This document shows, one piece after another, positions 13,389-22,638 of a stretch of 25,723 nt of DNA; position 1 is the first letter of the stretch; each line of letters opens with the position of its first letter. Both the position numbers and the translations under genes were made by a program. The stretch comes from Anthropogastromicrobium sp963626545. Its GTDB lineage: Bacteria; Bacillota; Clostridia; Lachnospirales; Lachnospiraceae. The DNA lies in assembly GCA_963626545.1 (NCBI GenBank), contig CAVFYJ010000043.1:1-25723 (forward strand), in the 5' to 3' direction. Below the pieces are notes generated by a model. It saw only the letters and a program-made list of their open reading frames with translations, made no database searches and was not told where the DNA came from.

Positions 13389-16300
13389 ATGGCACTTCAG
13401 TTTATTTCAGGAAACAGCATATCAGACCGCACCGCGGTAATCTACGAGACGATCTGTGCGCAGGCGTGCAGCCACCCAGATAAAGACTATCTATTTCTCG
13501 TGCCGGAGCAGGCCACCTTACAGGTGCAAAGAGAGCTTGCCGCGGTGCATCCAGATCATGTACTCGGAAATATTGATGTCTTGAGTTTTGGCCGTCTGGC
13601 GCATCGCTTGTTAAACGAGCAGGCGGGCAAAAAGGCGGTACTGCTTGATGATACGGGTAAATCCATGATTCTGCGTCGCATTGCTGGAAAGGAAAAATCA
13701 GAGCTTGAGGTATTTGGGCGCAATTTAAATCAGAGTGGATTTATTCAGGAATTAAAGTCGGTCATCAGTGAGTTTAGTGCATATCGAATCACAAATGAAG
13801 TGCTTGAGGGCGTGCTTCCATCTCTGGAAAAGCGACCAGCCTTGCAGAAAAAGCTGCGCGATATTGAAAAGGTTTACACCTCATTTTATAAAGAATTAGG
13901 AGAAGAATACCTGACAGCAGAGGAACTTCTAAACGTTCTAGCACGACTGGTTCCGCAGTCAAAAAAGCTGCATAAAAGTATCGTTATTCTTGATGGCTTC
14001 ACGGGCTTTACACCATTACAGTACCAGGTCTTGGAGGAAATCTTGCAGTGTGCAGAGCATGTTGTCTGCGCCGTAACCGAGGACGAAAAGGACGGACGTG
14101 AGGAATTGTTTGCGATGAGCCGCGAGATGAAAACAAGGCTTACTGCACTGGCAAAGGCACACCAGATTCCGTGTGAGGAGCGAAATCACCGCTACGTGAC
14201 AAGGCAACGTCACGTGGCGGATGCTCTCAAACATCTGGAAAAGCAGCTTTTTTGCACACCAGCTGTACCGTGGAAGAAGGAAACGGATGCCCTTCATATC
14301 CTCTGTGCGAAAAATCCGGCAGAGGAGCTTGGCTTTGTGCTGCGAAAGATTTTGGAGCTAGTGCGTGAAGGCTATTCCTACCGTGATATCGCCGTAGTAG
14401 CAGGTGATCTTGAGACATACCGAGACGAGATTGCACGGCTGTTTGATCATGCAGGTATTCCGTATTTTATCGACCAGAAGAAGGGACTCAAGAATCATCC
14501 GCTGATTCAATTTGTCAAAAAGGCACTTGCGGTACTCGAGGAGCAAATGAGCTACGACAGTGTGATGGCGTTTCTTCGAAATCCATATGTGGTAAGTGAG
14601 GACACCATCTCAGCTGTCTGTCAGGGCATCTCCTGTGAGGACTTAGATCGTCTCGACAACTACCTTCTTGCGGGCGGAATTGAGCGCATCAGCCGCTGGA
14701 AGCATACATGGGCGATGCTGTATGACAACACGGACGAGAAAGACTTAGCGCGCTTAAATCAATTGCGTGAGCAGATCTTTAACTGGTTTGTGCCGCTTCG
14801 CACCGTCTGGGAAAATCCAGAGACAACCGTGCGCGAGGCGATGACGGCATTGTTTTCCTTCCTACAGCAATTTGGCATTGCCTATAAATTAAAGGCACAG
14901 CAAGCCGCTTTTCACGAGGCAGGAGAGTTGTATTTGGAGAGCGAGTATGAGCAGGTCTACCCGAAGGTACTCGGATTGTTTGACCAGATCGTGGAGCTGA
15001 TGGGGGACGAGACTTTAGAGACGCGTGTGCTGTCCGATATCTTAGACTCTGGTTTTGAAGAACTACAGGTCGGCTTCATCCCGGCGGCGGTGGATCGTCT
15101 CGTGGTGGGCGACTTGATGCGAACGAGACTCGAGCATATTCGCGTGCTCTTTGTCATTGGCTGCAATGATGGTCTTCTTCCAAAGCGTGCCGAGCGCGGT
15201 GGCATTCTCTCCGACTATGACCGTGAAATTTTAAAGGGTGCAGGCATGGAGCTGGCGCTTGCGGCGCGAGAGGAAGTGTTCTGTCAGCAGTATTACCTCT
15301 ACCTTCTTTTGACAAAGCCATCAAAAAAGCTTTATGTCAGCTTTAGCGAGACAGCATCGGATGGCAAGGCACTTCGTCCGGCGCACTTAAAGACTGTGAT
15401 CACAAAGCTTTTCCCAAACTGTCCGACCGAGTCGGCAGAGAATGCCTATCCAGGCTTGCAGGGATTGATGCAAAAAGAAGATGGCTTCTTATTATTAGTA
15501 AACGGCTTGCGAAGCTACTTAGATGGTGAGCAAGAGACGTGGTGGCAGGAGCTTTACAGCTATTACATGCAGGACGACGCATTTGCAGAGCGCTTGCAAG
15601 TTATGCGCGAAGGACTTTTTTATGGCTATAAGACAGAGGCACTGGACAAGCGTATCGCAAGACGGCTCTTTGGCGGTGATCAGGAGCTTTCGATTTCGCG
15701 TCTGGAAAAATATGCCGCTTGTGCGTATGCGCATTTTCTGACCTATGGTCTGAAATTAAAGGAGCGCCGCCAGTTTGAGTTGGGCGCAGCCGACTACGGA
15801 AGTCTTTTCCACGCCTCCATCAGCCATTTCTTTGAACTGCTCGAAAAGCGTCATTTAAATTGGCGAGAAATCGACGATGCCGAGCGAAATCATCTCGTGG
15901 AGGAGAGCGTAGCAAAGGCAATGGAGGAGTATCAGACCACCGTCTTTGACAGCAGTGCCAGAAACAAATCCATGGCAGGCCGTATTCGACGCATGACAGA
16001 CCGCACACTCTGGGCACTCGGTCATCAGTGGGAGCACGGCGCGTATGAGAAAACGTGGCACGAGATGGATTTTGGAAAGGCAGGCGGTAATGCCGTGACA
16101 CTTCCGGTCGAGGCCGGGTTGGAGCTGTCGCTTCGCGGACGAATTGACCGTGTGGATTTTGCAGAGGAGGACGGCTCGCTCTACGTGAAAGTCATCGACT
16201 ACAAGTCTGGTAGCACAAAGCTCGATCTTGGAAAGGTGTACTATGGCTTGCAGCTACAGCTTGTGCTGTACTTAGAGGCAGCGATGGCGATGGCCGCGAA

Positions 16301-16823
16301 GCGAAATCCGGGAAAAGAATTGATTCCAGCGGGTATCTACTATTACAACATGAAGGATCCGATTGTGTCCGGTTTTGGCATGACAAAAGAAGAAATCGAG
16401 GACAAGCAGCAAAAAGAGCTTCGCATGAACGGTCTTACCAGCACCGAGAAGGCATCACTTCTTTTAATTGACGCCGAGGGTGGAAACGTTGTTTCAGGAC
16501 TGGAGTACAAAAAGGATGGTAGTCTGTCCTCGCGTGCGCTTGTCGCAAATGCAGACCAGATGCATGAGATTGGCCGTTTTGCCCGCAAGAAGGCACTCGA
16601 TCTGGCACGCGGCATTTACGGTGGAAAGATTGATGCCTATCCGTATGAGTACAAGAAAATGAATCCATGCGAGTATTGTGAATACGGTGCTGTCTGTGGA
16701 TTTGACTTGCAGCTTGAGGGTTGTCATTACCGCAGACTATCCGAACTTGACAAGGACGAGGTATGGAGAGAGATTGAAAAGAAGGAGAAAGACGATGGCG
16801 GACAACATGATGTGGACAAATGA
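13389..16823 (+). CDS. AddB, helicase-nuclease subunit B
   Basis: Subunit of AddAB (RexAB), the Firmicute counterpart of RecBCD, which resects double-strand breaks to Chi for RecA loading. At 1144 residues it has the usual length. The N terminus keeps the AddB layout (FISGN, LVPEQATLQVQREL, NIDVLSFGRLAHRLL), but the Walker A is altered: G8-N-S-I-S-D13-R14-T15 where GxxxxGK[ST] is expected. The C-terminal RecB-type nuclease shows GRIDRVD (D920) and VIDYKSGS (D937, K939). The 4Fe-4S cluster cysteines are C778, C1094, C1097 and C1103, the spacing known from B. subtilis AddB. ATG at 13389 has aagaaaggg and ggag upstream. The last 29 nt overlap addA. Confidence 0.96.
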   Translation: MALQFISGNSISDRTAVIYETICAQACSHPDKDYLFLVPEQATLQVQRELAAVHPDHVLGNIDVLSFGRLAHRLLNEQAGKKAVLLDDTGKSMILRRIAGKEKSELEVFGRNLNQSGFIQELKSVISEFSAYRITNEVLEGVLPSLEKRPALQKKLRDIEKVYTSFYKELGEEYLTAEELLNVLARLVPQSKKLHKSIVILDGFTGFTPLQYQVLEEILQCAEHVVCAVTEDEKDGREELFAMSREMKTRLTALAKAHQIPCEERNHRYVTRQRHVADALKHLEKQLFCTPAVPWKKETDALHILCAKNPAEELGFVLRKILELVREGYSYRDIAVVAGDLETYRDEIARLFDHAGIPYFIDQKKGLKNHPLIQFVKKALAVLEEQMSYDSVMAFLRNPYVVSEDTISAVCQGISCEDLDRLDNYLLAGGIERISRWKHTWAMLYDNTDEKDLARLNQLREQIFNWFVPLRTVWENPETTVREAMTALFSFLQQFGIAYKLKAQQAAFHEAGELYLESEYEQVYPKVLGLFDQIVELMGDETLETRVLSDILDSGFEELQVGFIPAAVDRLVVGDLMRTRLEHIRVLFVIGCNDGLLPKRAERGGILSDYDREILKGAGMELALAAREEVFCQQYYLYLLLTKPSKKLYVSFSETASDGKALRPAHLKTVITKLFPNCPTESAENAYPGLQGLMQKEDGFLLLVNGLRSYLDGEQETWWQELYSYYMQDDAFAERLQVMREGLFYGYKTEALDKRIARRLFGGDQELSISRLEKYAACAYAHFLTYGLKLKERRQFELGAADYGSLFHASISHFFELLEKRHLNWREIDDAERNHLVEESVAKAMEEYQTTVFDSSARNKSMAGRIRRMTDRTLWALGHQWEHGAYEKTWHEMDFGKAGGNAVTLPVEAGLELSLRGRIDRVDFAEEDGSLYVKVIDYKSGSTKLDLGKVYYGLQLQLVLYLEAAMAMAAKRNPGKELIPAGIYYYNMKDPIVSGFGMTKEEIEDKQQKELRMNGLTSTEKASLLLIDAEGGNVVSGLEYKKDGSLSSRALVANADQMHEIGRFARKKALDLARGIYGGKIDAYPYEYKKMNPCEYCEYGAVCGFDLQLEGCHYRRLSELDKDEVWREIEKKEKDDGGQHDVDK

Positions 16824-19800
16824 ACAAAAGCAGGTCATTGACCTGCGCGACAGAAGCCTTCTTGTTTCCGCGGCAGCGGGCAGCGGCAAGACAGCCGTTC
16901 TCGTGCAGCGAATCATTGAGCGCATCTGCGATGAATCACACCCGGTTGACATCGACCGTCTTCTCGTGGTGACCTTTACAAACGCTGCGGCGGGCGAGAT
17001 GCGTGAGCGTGTGCAGGCGGCGATTGCAAAGCGTGTAGAGGAGCAGCCAGACAATGCGCACTTGCGCCGTCAGGAAGTGCTTGCAGGTCATGCACACATT
17101 ACCACAATCGACAGCTTTTGTCTGTCGGTGCTTCGAGAGCATTTTCAGGAAATCGAACTCGATCCGGGCTTTCGCATCGCCGATGAGGGTGAGCTGAAAC
17201 TTTTGCAGGCGGACGTACTTGAGGCACTTCTTGAGGAGGAGTATCAGGAGGCTAGTGAATCCTTCCTTAATTTTATGGAAGCTTACGCACCGGGAAAGGA
17301 TGATGAGCGTGCAGCCGAGCTGATTTTGCAGCTCTATGGATTTGCCGTGGCAAATCCACGCCCGGAGGACTGGCTGGATCACTGTCTGGAGGGCTACAGA
17401 GCAAACAGCATCGAGGAGCTTGAAAGAGAGCCGTGGATGCAGCGCATGGTCGAACACATCAAGATGATTCTGACTGAGACTGTGTCCGTTTATGGGCGCA
17501 TGATTGCAATCTGTCGTGACGAGGGAGGCATGGAAAGCTACGAATCAGTGCTGTTGTCGGAGCAGCAGATGGCACAATTTGCCTCCGAGGCGGCGGACTT
17601 TTCGCAGCTTCGCGAGCGCGTGAATTTGATTCGCTTTGGCAGTAAGCCGCGAAAGAAAAAGACCGACACCTTCAGCGAGGACAAGGCAAAGCGTGTCTGG
17701 GAGATGCGCGAGCAGGCAAAAAAGCAGCTAAAAGCACTGACAGAGGATTATCTGGCGGATGACGATGCACGGCTTCTGCAAAAACAGCATCTTGCCGGGG
17801 CGCAGGTGCAAGAGCTTGTGCGTCTGACACATGCCTTTCTGACTCGTTACAGCGCCGCAAAGCGAAAGAAAAATCTGGTCGATTTTGGTGACTTGGAGCA
17901 TCTTGCACTCGACATTTTGAGCCAGAAGACGGCGGACGGCGAGGTGCCGACGGCAACTGCCGAGCAATACCGTGAGAACTTTGAGGAGATCATGATCGAC
18001 GAGTATCAGGACAGCAACTACGTGCAGGAATTGATTTTGACGAGCATTTCAAGGAATGATACGCCCAATCTTTTCATGGTCGGCGATGTCAAGCAGAGTA
18101 TCTATCGCTTCCGTCTGGCGCGCCCAGAGCTGTTTATGGAAAAATACGCTTCCTATACAAAGGAAGAGAGCGCGCACCAGAAAATCGAGCTGCATCAGAA
18201 TTTCAGAAGCCGTAAGAGCGTGCTCGACTCCGTCAACTATTTCTTCTATCAGCTGATGCATAAGTCGGTAGGAAACGTAGAATATGATAAAGAGGCGGCG
18301 CTCTATCCAGGTCTTGTGTATGAGCCATGCGACACGCATCCAACGGGCGGCGCAACGGAGCTTCTTTTGCTTGATTTGGAGGATGTGCCAGAAACAAGTG
18401 ATGAGGATGCAGCATCCATTCCGGCTGATCAGACCGACAAAGTGAGTGACACACAGGCAGACAGTGCGGATGACACAAAAACTGTCTACAACAGCCGCGA
18501 GTGGGAGGCAGCGCTGATTGCACAAAAAATTCAGGAAATTACCGACCAAAAGACCGGACTCTATGTCTGGGATAAGGAGACCAAGACCTATCGTCTGGCA
18601 GAATACCGCGATATCGCGATTCTGCTTCGTACTGTGTCTGGCTGGGCAGAGGAATTCATCCCAGTGTTACTCTCAAAAGGCATTCCGGCGGCAGCCGATA
18701 CCGGAAGTGGATATTTCAGTGCAATCGAGGTGCAGACCGTTTTAAATCTGCTGGAAATCATCGACAATCCATTGCAGGACATTCCGCTTGCCGCGGTAAT
18801 GCACTCGCCAATCGGCCATTTTTCCAGTGAGGAGCTGGCGCTTGTGCGCGCCGAGCAGCCGCCGTCACAGAGCAAGCATCTCTACGATGCCGCCACAGCA
18901 TTTGCACAGAAGTATGGCGATCCAGAGAAATCAGAGCGTCAAAACTCAGAGAGTCAGAACTCAGAGAATTCAGAAAAGACACATGGCTCGCAGCAAAGCC
19001 ATGTGAGCCGTTATCATGCCCTTGCAGGTAAGCTTCGCGCTTTTTTAAATCAGCTTGAAATGTATCGCAGCAAGAGCCGCTATTTGCAGCTACGAGAACT
19101 GCTAGTCTATGTGCTTGAGGACAGTGGCTACTACGAGTTTGTCAGTGCGATGCCGGGTGCCTCCACGCGAAAGGCAAATCTGGACATGCTTCTTGAGCGT
19201 GCCGGTGCATTTGAGAAGACAAGCTATCAGGGCGTCTTCCAATTTGTTCGCTACATCAGCCGCTTAAAGAAATATTCCGTTGACTATGCGTCCGCACAGG
19301 AGCTTGCACAAAATCAGGTGCGAATCATGAGCATCCATAAGAGCAAAGGTCTCGAGTTTCCGATCTGTTTTGTGGCTGGTCTTGGAAAGAGCTTTAACCG
19401 TCAGGATGTGAATGCATCCATGCTGTTTTCCGTCGATTACGGCATCGCGACCGATGCAATCGACCCGGCAATGCGCACCAAGGAGAGCACCGTCATGAAG
19501 CAGGCCGTGCGTAGTGAACTCGTGCTTGAAAATTTGGGTGAGGAGCTTCGTGTTTTGTATGTTGCGATGACAAGAGCAAAGGAAAAGCTCTATCTGACGG
19601 GCGCAAAGGACGGTCTTTTCGACTATCTGGAAAAGAAAATTCACGAGACCGACAAGATGACGCGTGCGCTTTCTTATAATGCGCTCACTACAGCAGGATG
19701 CTTTTTGGACTGGATCACGGCGGCAGCCTGCAAGCACAAAAGTTTCAAGGCAATTTATGATCAGTTGGGACTCAATGTGCCATTTGACGGCGTGTGTTAT

Positions 19801-20823
19801 CAGGATGAGAGTCCGCTTTCTGTGTCCATCGTGACAAAGAGCAGCCTGTCCATGCAGACCTCGCTTTGGCGTGCAGAGGAGGCAATGAAGCGCACCGCAC
19901 TCGAAAACTGGAAAACCGACACGATAGACGAGGCGGCAAAAGAGTTGATTGCATCACGCTTTGCAGTGCGCTACGATGACAGCCCACTCGCAAAGCTGCA
20001 GGCGGCATTTACCGTATCGGAGTTAAAGGCACACCACGACGAGGAAGCCTTTGCGGCGAGTGGACCAGATGCGGGAGAGCCAATCGCACAGCTCATAAAA
20101 CAAGAGCCCGAGGTGCAAAAATGCGAATTGCCAGAGTCTGAGTTACAAGAGTCTGAATCGCAAGATCAGAATCCTTTGCCAGATGAAACACTTTTGCCAG
20201 ACGAAGAACGGTTGCCAAATCAAATGATACTACCAGACGAAGAACTTCTTCCAGAATTTTTACAGCAAAAGGACAAGATGAGTGGAGCTGCACGCGGTAC
20301 ACTCTATCACTGGCTGTTCGAGCATTTTGATTTCACGGGCGATTTAAGACAGCAGCTTTCTTACTTTATGCAGCAGGATTTTATCAGTGTTGAGGAGCGA
20401 AAGCGAATCCGCATAGCCGATTTTGATCATTTTGTGCAGACACCGCTTGGTCAAAAAGTCAAGCAAGCCCAGAAAGAGGGAACGTATCACCGTGAAATGC
20501 CATTTATTCTCGGTGTACCTGCTTTTGAGATGATAAACTCGGACATCGCAGCCACTTTGTCAGAAAAAGATGCAAATGAATACGTCAGCGTTCAGGGAGT
20601 GATCGACGCATGGATTGACGGCGAAGATGAAATTACCCTGATTGATTTTAAGACCGACCGAAAGCCGGAAGGACTGACCGATGAAGCATTCGAGGAGCTT
20701 TTGCGAAAGCGCTACCATGTCCAGCTGGACTATTACAAGCGTGCGCTCGAGCAGATGACGAAAAAATCGGTCAAAGAGGCTGCCTTGTATTCGGTTTCTC
20801 TGGGAAGAGAAATCTTATGTTGA
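16795..20823 (+). CDS. AddA, ATP-dependent helicase-nuclease subunit A
   Basis: The UvrD-type 3'-5' helicase motor and second nuclease of AddAB. Helicase motifs in order: SAAAGSGKT (Walker A, K32), TFTNAAAGEM, TTIDSFC, IMIDEYQDSN (Walker B), GDVKQSIYRFR, LHQNFRS, MSIHKSKGLEFP and LYVAMTRAKEKLYL. The nuclease has GVIDAW, LIDFKTD (D1284, K1286) and QLDYYKRAL. At 1342 residues it is about 100 longer than typical. The excess sits in low-complexity insertions at about 533-562 (Asp/Ala/Thr), 711-737 (Ser/Glu/Gln) and 1101-1160 (Leu-Pro-Asp-Glu repeats). ATG at 16795 is set by aaggag 7 nt upstream, inside the end of addB, so translation is coupled. Confidence 0.97.
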   Translation: MADNMMWTNEQKQVIDLRDRSLLVSAAAGSGKTAVLVQRIIERICDESHPVDIDRLLVVTFTNAAAGEMRERVQAAIAKRVEEQPDNAHLRRQEVLAGHAHITTIDSFCLSVLREHFQEIELDPGFRIADEGELKLLQADVLEALLEEEYQEASESFLNFMEAYAPGKDDERAAELILQLYGFAVANPRPEDWLDHCLEGYRANSIEELEREPWMQRMVEHIKMILTETVSVYGRMIAICRDEGGMESYESVLLSEQQMAQFASEAADFSQLRERVNLIRFGSKPRKKKTDTFSEDKAKRVWEMREQAKKQLKALTEDYLADDDARLLQKQHLAGAQVQELVRLTHAFLTRYSAAKRKKNLVDFGDLEHLALDILSQKTADGEVPTATAEQYRENFEEIMIDEYQDSNYVQELILTSISRNDTPNLFMVGDVKQSIYRFRLARPELFMEKYASYTKEESAHQKIELHQNFRSRKSVLDSVNYFFYQLMHKSVGNVEYDKEAALYPGLVYEPCDTHPTGGATELLLLDLEDVPETSDEDAASIPADQTDKVSDTQADSADDTKTVYNSREWEAALIAQKIQEITDQKTGLYVWDKETKTYRLAEYRDIAILLRTVSGWAEEFIPVLLSKGIPAAADTGSGYFSAIEVQTVLNLLEIIDNPLQDIPLAAVMHSPIGHFSSEELALVRAEQPPSQSKHLYDAATAFAQKYGDPEKSERQNSESQNSENSEKTHGSQQSHVSRYHALAGKLRAFLNQLEMYRSKSRYLQLRELLVYVLEDSGYYEFVSAMPGASTRKANLDMLLERAGAFEKTSYQGVFQFVRYISRLKKYSVDYASAQELAQNQVRIMSIHKSKGLEFPICFVAGLGKSFNRQDVNASMLFSVDYGIATDAIDPAMRTKESTVMKQAVRSELVLENLGEELRVLYVAMTRAKEKLYLTGAKDGLFDYLEKKIHETDKMTRALSYNALTTAGCFLDWITAAACKHKSFKAIYDQLGLNVPFDGVCYQDESPLSVSIVTKSSLSMQTSLWRAEEAMKRTALENWKTDTIDEAAKELIASRFAVRYDDSPLAKLQAAFTVSELKAHHDEEAFAASGPDAGEPIAQLIKQEPEVQKCELPESELQESESQDQNPLPDETLLPDEERLPNQMILPDEELLPEFLQQKDKMSGAARGTLYHWLFEHFDFTGDLRQQLSYFMQQDFISVEERKRIRIADFDHFVQTPLGQKVKQAQKEGTYHREMPFILGVPAFEMINSDIAATLSEKDANEYVSVQGVIDAWIDGEDEITLIDFKTDRKPEGLTDEAFEELLRKRYHVQLDYYKRALEQMTKKSVKEAALYSVSLGREILC
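20151..20260 (+). repeat. LPDE-type codon repeats inside addA
   Basis: A degenerate run encodes LPESELQESESQ, then LPDETLLPDEERLP and ILPDEELLPE, from repeated ttgccagatgaa / ttgccagacgaa / ctaccagacgaa blocks roughly 21-36 nt apart. It lies between the helicase and nuclease parts of AddA, just before GTLYHWLFEHF. It looks like a linker grown by small duplications. Confidence 0.65.
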
Positions 20824-20848
20824 CGAACAAATATCAAAATGATATACT
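20820..20848 (+). promoter_or_regulatory. Sigma-A promoter overlapping addA stop, for mgtE
   Basis: TTGACG (20820-20825), a 17-nt spacer and TATACT (20843-20848) with TGA before the -10. Five of six bases match each consensus hexamer. The -35 box contains the addA TGA stop. Transcription would start near 20855, about 200 nt before mgtE, and cross the MITE-like element. Confidence 0.7.
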
Positions 20849-20883
20849 TTTTTTCAGATAGTTATTTAAATATTAAAGTTAGA

Positions 20884-21029
20884 GTAACTATTCAGAACCC
20901 CATTCGCAAAATCGCCTCTGCGAGGCAGACGCATCTTTGATGCGCCATTTTGCTCATGTGGTTATTTCGCCATATAAAATTGCTATGCTGTTTGAATGCA
21001 AGCAATTTTGCATGGCTCTGAATAGTTAC
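20884..21029. mobile_element. MITE-like element with 12-bp perfect terminal inverted repeats
   Basis: gtaactattcag (20884-20895) and ctgaatagttac (21018-21029) are perfect inverted ends of a 146-bp segment. Similarity continues inward with gaps: gaacc...gcaaaatcgcc on the left against ggctc...gcaattttgc on the right. Inside are the hairpins gcctc-tgc-gaggc and cgcatc-ttt-gatgcg. It has no coding capacity. Its end sequence matches part of 64-73 in this window. I cannot define a target duplication. It sits between the mgtE promoter and gene, so it is transcribed as a large hairpin leader. No M-box-like (ykoK) Mg2+ riboswitch is visible here. Confidence 0.75.
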
Positions 21030-21055
21030 AAATTTGGATGAAAGGGGTGGACAAA

Positions 21056-22597
21056 ATGGACGACGAAAAGGCAAAGAGCCAGGCAAGTGAATATGAAACG
21101 GATCAGGCAGAAAGCAAAAAGATTGAAAGTCAGGTAGAAGAGCGCGCGAAAGACGAAGCGCTTGCAAAGGCGCTCGAGCAGGAAAACGAAAGCTCGGAGC
21201 CAGCAGAGGATGACACCTTTGTAAAACCGGATTATGAGTCGGAAATTATAAAGATCATCAGAAGCACCACCTCGCCAAAGGTCACGCGTGAAAAGCTGGA
21301 CGATTACCATGCAAATGATATCGCAGATGTTCTCGAGAAGTTAACCGTTGTCGAGCGAAAAAAGTTGTACAATATCTTAAATATGGATATGCTGTCCGAT
21401 GTATTTGAATGCATTGATGACATCAGTCCTTATTTGGAAGAGATGGATATCCGCAAAGCCGTCGAAATCATCAGCAATCTGGAGGCCGATACAGCGGTGG
21501 CGGCACTTCGTGGAATCGACAAGGTAAAACGTTCCGTTATCATTGATCTGATGGATCAGGAATCCAAGAAGGACATTATGTTAATCGCCTCCTTCGATGA
21601 CGATGAAATCGGAAGCAGAATGACCACGAATTGCATCGTAATCCGTGAAAATCTGACCGTAAAGGGCGCGATGCGATCCCTTGTCGAGCAGGCGGCGGAA
21701 AATGACAACATTTCAAAGATCTATGTGGCAGATGAGACGAATACCTTTTGCGGTGCGATTGATTTAAAGGACTTGATCATTGCGCGAGAAGGCACAAAGC
21801 TTGATGATATGATTGTCACATCGTATCCGTATGTATACGGTCACGAGTCGATTGACGATTGTATTGAAATCTTAAAGGGCTACTCGGAGGACTCCATTCC
21901 AGTACTCGACAACAACAACAAAATCCTCGGTGTCATTACGGCGCAGGATATCATTGAGGTTGTCGATGAAGAGATGGGAGAGGATTACGCAAGACTGGCA
22001 GGTTTGACCGCAGAGGAAGACTTAAAAGAGCCGATTTTTGCCAGTATGAAAAAGCGTCTTCCATGGCTGATCGTCTTGATGTTTTTGGGAATGCTTGTTT
22101 CATCCGTTGTCGGAATTTTCGAGTCGGTTGTCTCACAGCTGACAATTTTGATGACGTTCCAGTCCATGATTCTTGGTATGTCTGGAAACGCCGGAACCCA
22201 GTCACTTGCCGTTACCGTGCGTGTGCTGATGGACGAGAACCTTGAACTGAAACAAAAGCTTGGCCTTGCCGCAAAGGAAGTGCGTGTTGGCTTTGGCGAT
22301 GGCCTTCTTCTCGGTGTGTTATCCTTCGTTCTTCTAGGCATCTTTATCATGGTTGTGAAAGGTCGCCCGGCAAGCTTTGCATTTGCCGTATCGGGCTGCA
22401 TCGGTCTGGCGCTGATGTGCTCCATGGTAATCTCCAGTTTAACCGGTACCTTCATCCCGATGTTCTTCAATAAGATTGGCATCGACCCGGCAGTAGCTTC
22501 CGGCCCGCTCATTACCACCATCAATGACCTTGTTGCCGTTGTGGTTTACTATGGACTGAGCTGGTTCTTCCTGCTTGAGGTGATGCATCTAGGATAA
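21056..22597 (+). CDS. MgtE magnesium transporter
   Basis: A Mg2+ channel of 513 residues with the full domain order: an acidic disordered N-terminal tail (1-60), MgtE N domain (about 75-195), two CBS domains (about 195-320) that sense cytosolic Mg2+, a plug helix, and a five-helix pore (about 345-513). The pore has GMSGNAGTQSLAVTVR (374-389) and DPAVASGPLITTINDLV near the C terminus, whose final Asp corresponds to the ion-selecting residue of MgtE. ATG at 21056 is preferred because aaagggg (21041-21047) lies 8 nt upstream; an in-frame ATG at 21038 lacks such a site. Its promoter lies at 20820 and the MITE-like element is in the leader. A bidirectional terminator follows. Confidence 0.96.
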   Translation: MDDEKAKSQASEYETDQAESKKIESQVEERAKDEALAKALEQENESSEPAEDDTFVKPDYESEIIKIIRSTTSPKVTREKLDDYHANDIADVLEKLTVVERKKLYNILNMDMLSDVFECIDDISPYLEEMDIRKAVEIISNLEADTAVAALRGIDKVKRSVIIDLMDQESKKDIMLIASFDDDEIGSRMTTNCIVIRENLTVKGAMRSLVEQAAENDNISKIYVADETNTFCGAIDLKDLIIAREGTKLDDMIVTSYPYVYGHESIDDCIEILKGYSEDSIPVLDNNNKILGVITAQDIIEVVDEEMGEDYARLAGLTAEEDLKEPIFASMKKRLPWLIVLMFLGMLVSSVVGIFESVVSQLTILMTFQSMILGMSGNAGTQSLAVTVRVLMDENLELKQKLGLAAKEVRVGFGDGLLLGVLSFVLLGIFIMVVKGRPASFAFAVSGCIGLALMCSMVISSLTGTFIPMFFNKIGIDPAVASGPLITTINDLVAVVVYYGLSWFFLLEVMHLG

Positions 22598-22601
22598 AAA
22601 A

Positions 22602-22638
22602 ATCCCGCAGTCACAAACCTGGCTGCGGGATTTTTTTT
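22602..22638. terminator. Bidirectional terminator between mgtE and pyridoxamine kinase gene
   Basis: atcccgcag (22602-22610) and ctgcgggat (22623-22631) form a 9-bp GC-rich stem flanked by A7 on the left and T8 on the right, so it works on both strands. The TAA stop of the minus-strand kinase gene (22637-22639) lies inside its T-run. Confidence 0.92.

Noticed and set aside
16678..16794. N-terminal extension of AddA by 39 residues
   Set aside because: It lies within addB; ATG at 16795 has a good ribosome site and gives the usual distance to the Walker A motif.
20824..21055. Mg2+ riboswitch (M-box) upstream of mgtE
   Set aside because: The conserved M-box sequences are not visible; the gap is filled by the MITE-like element.
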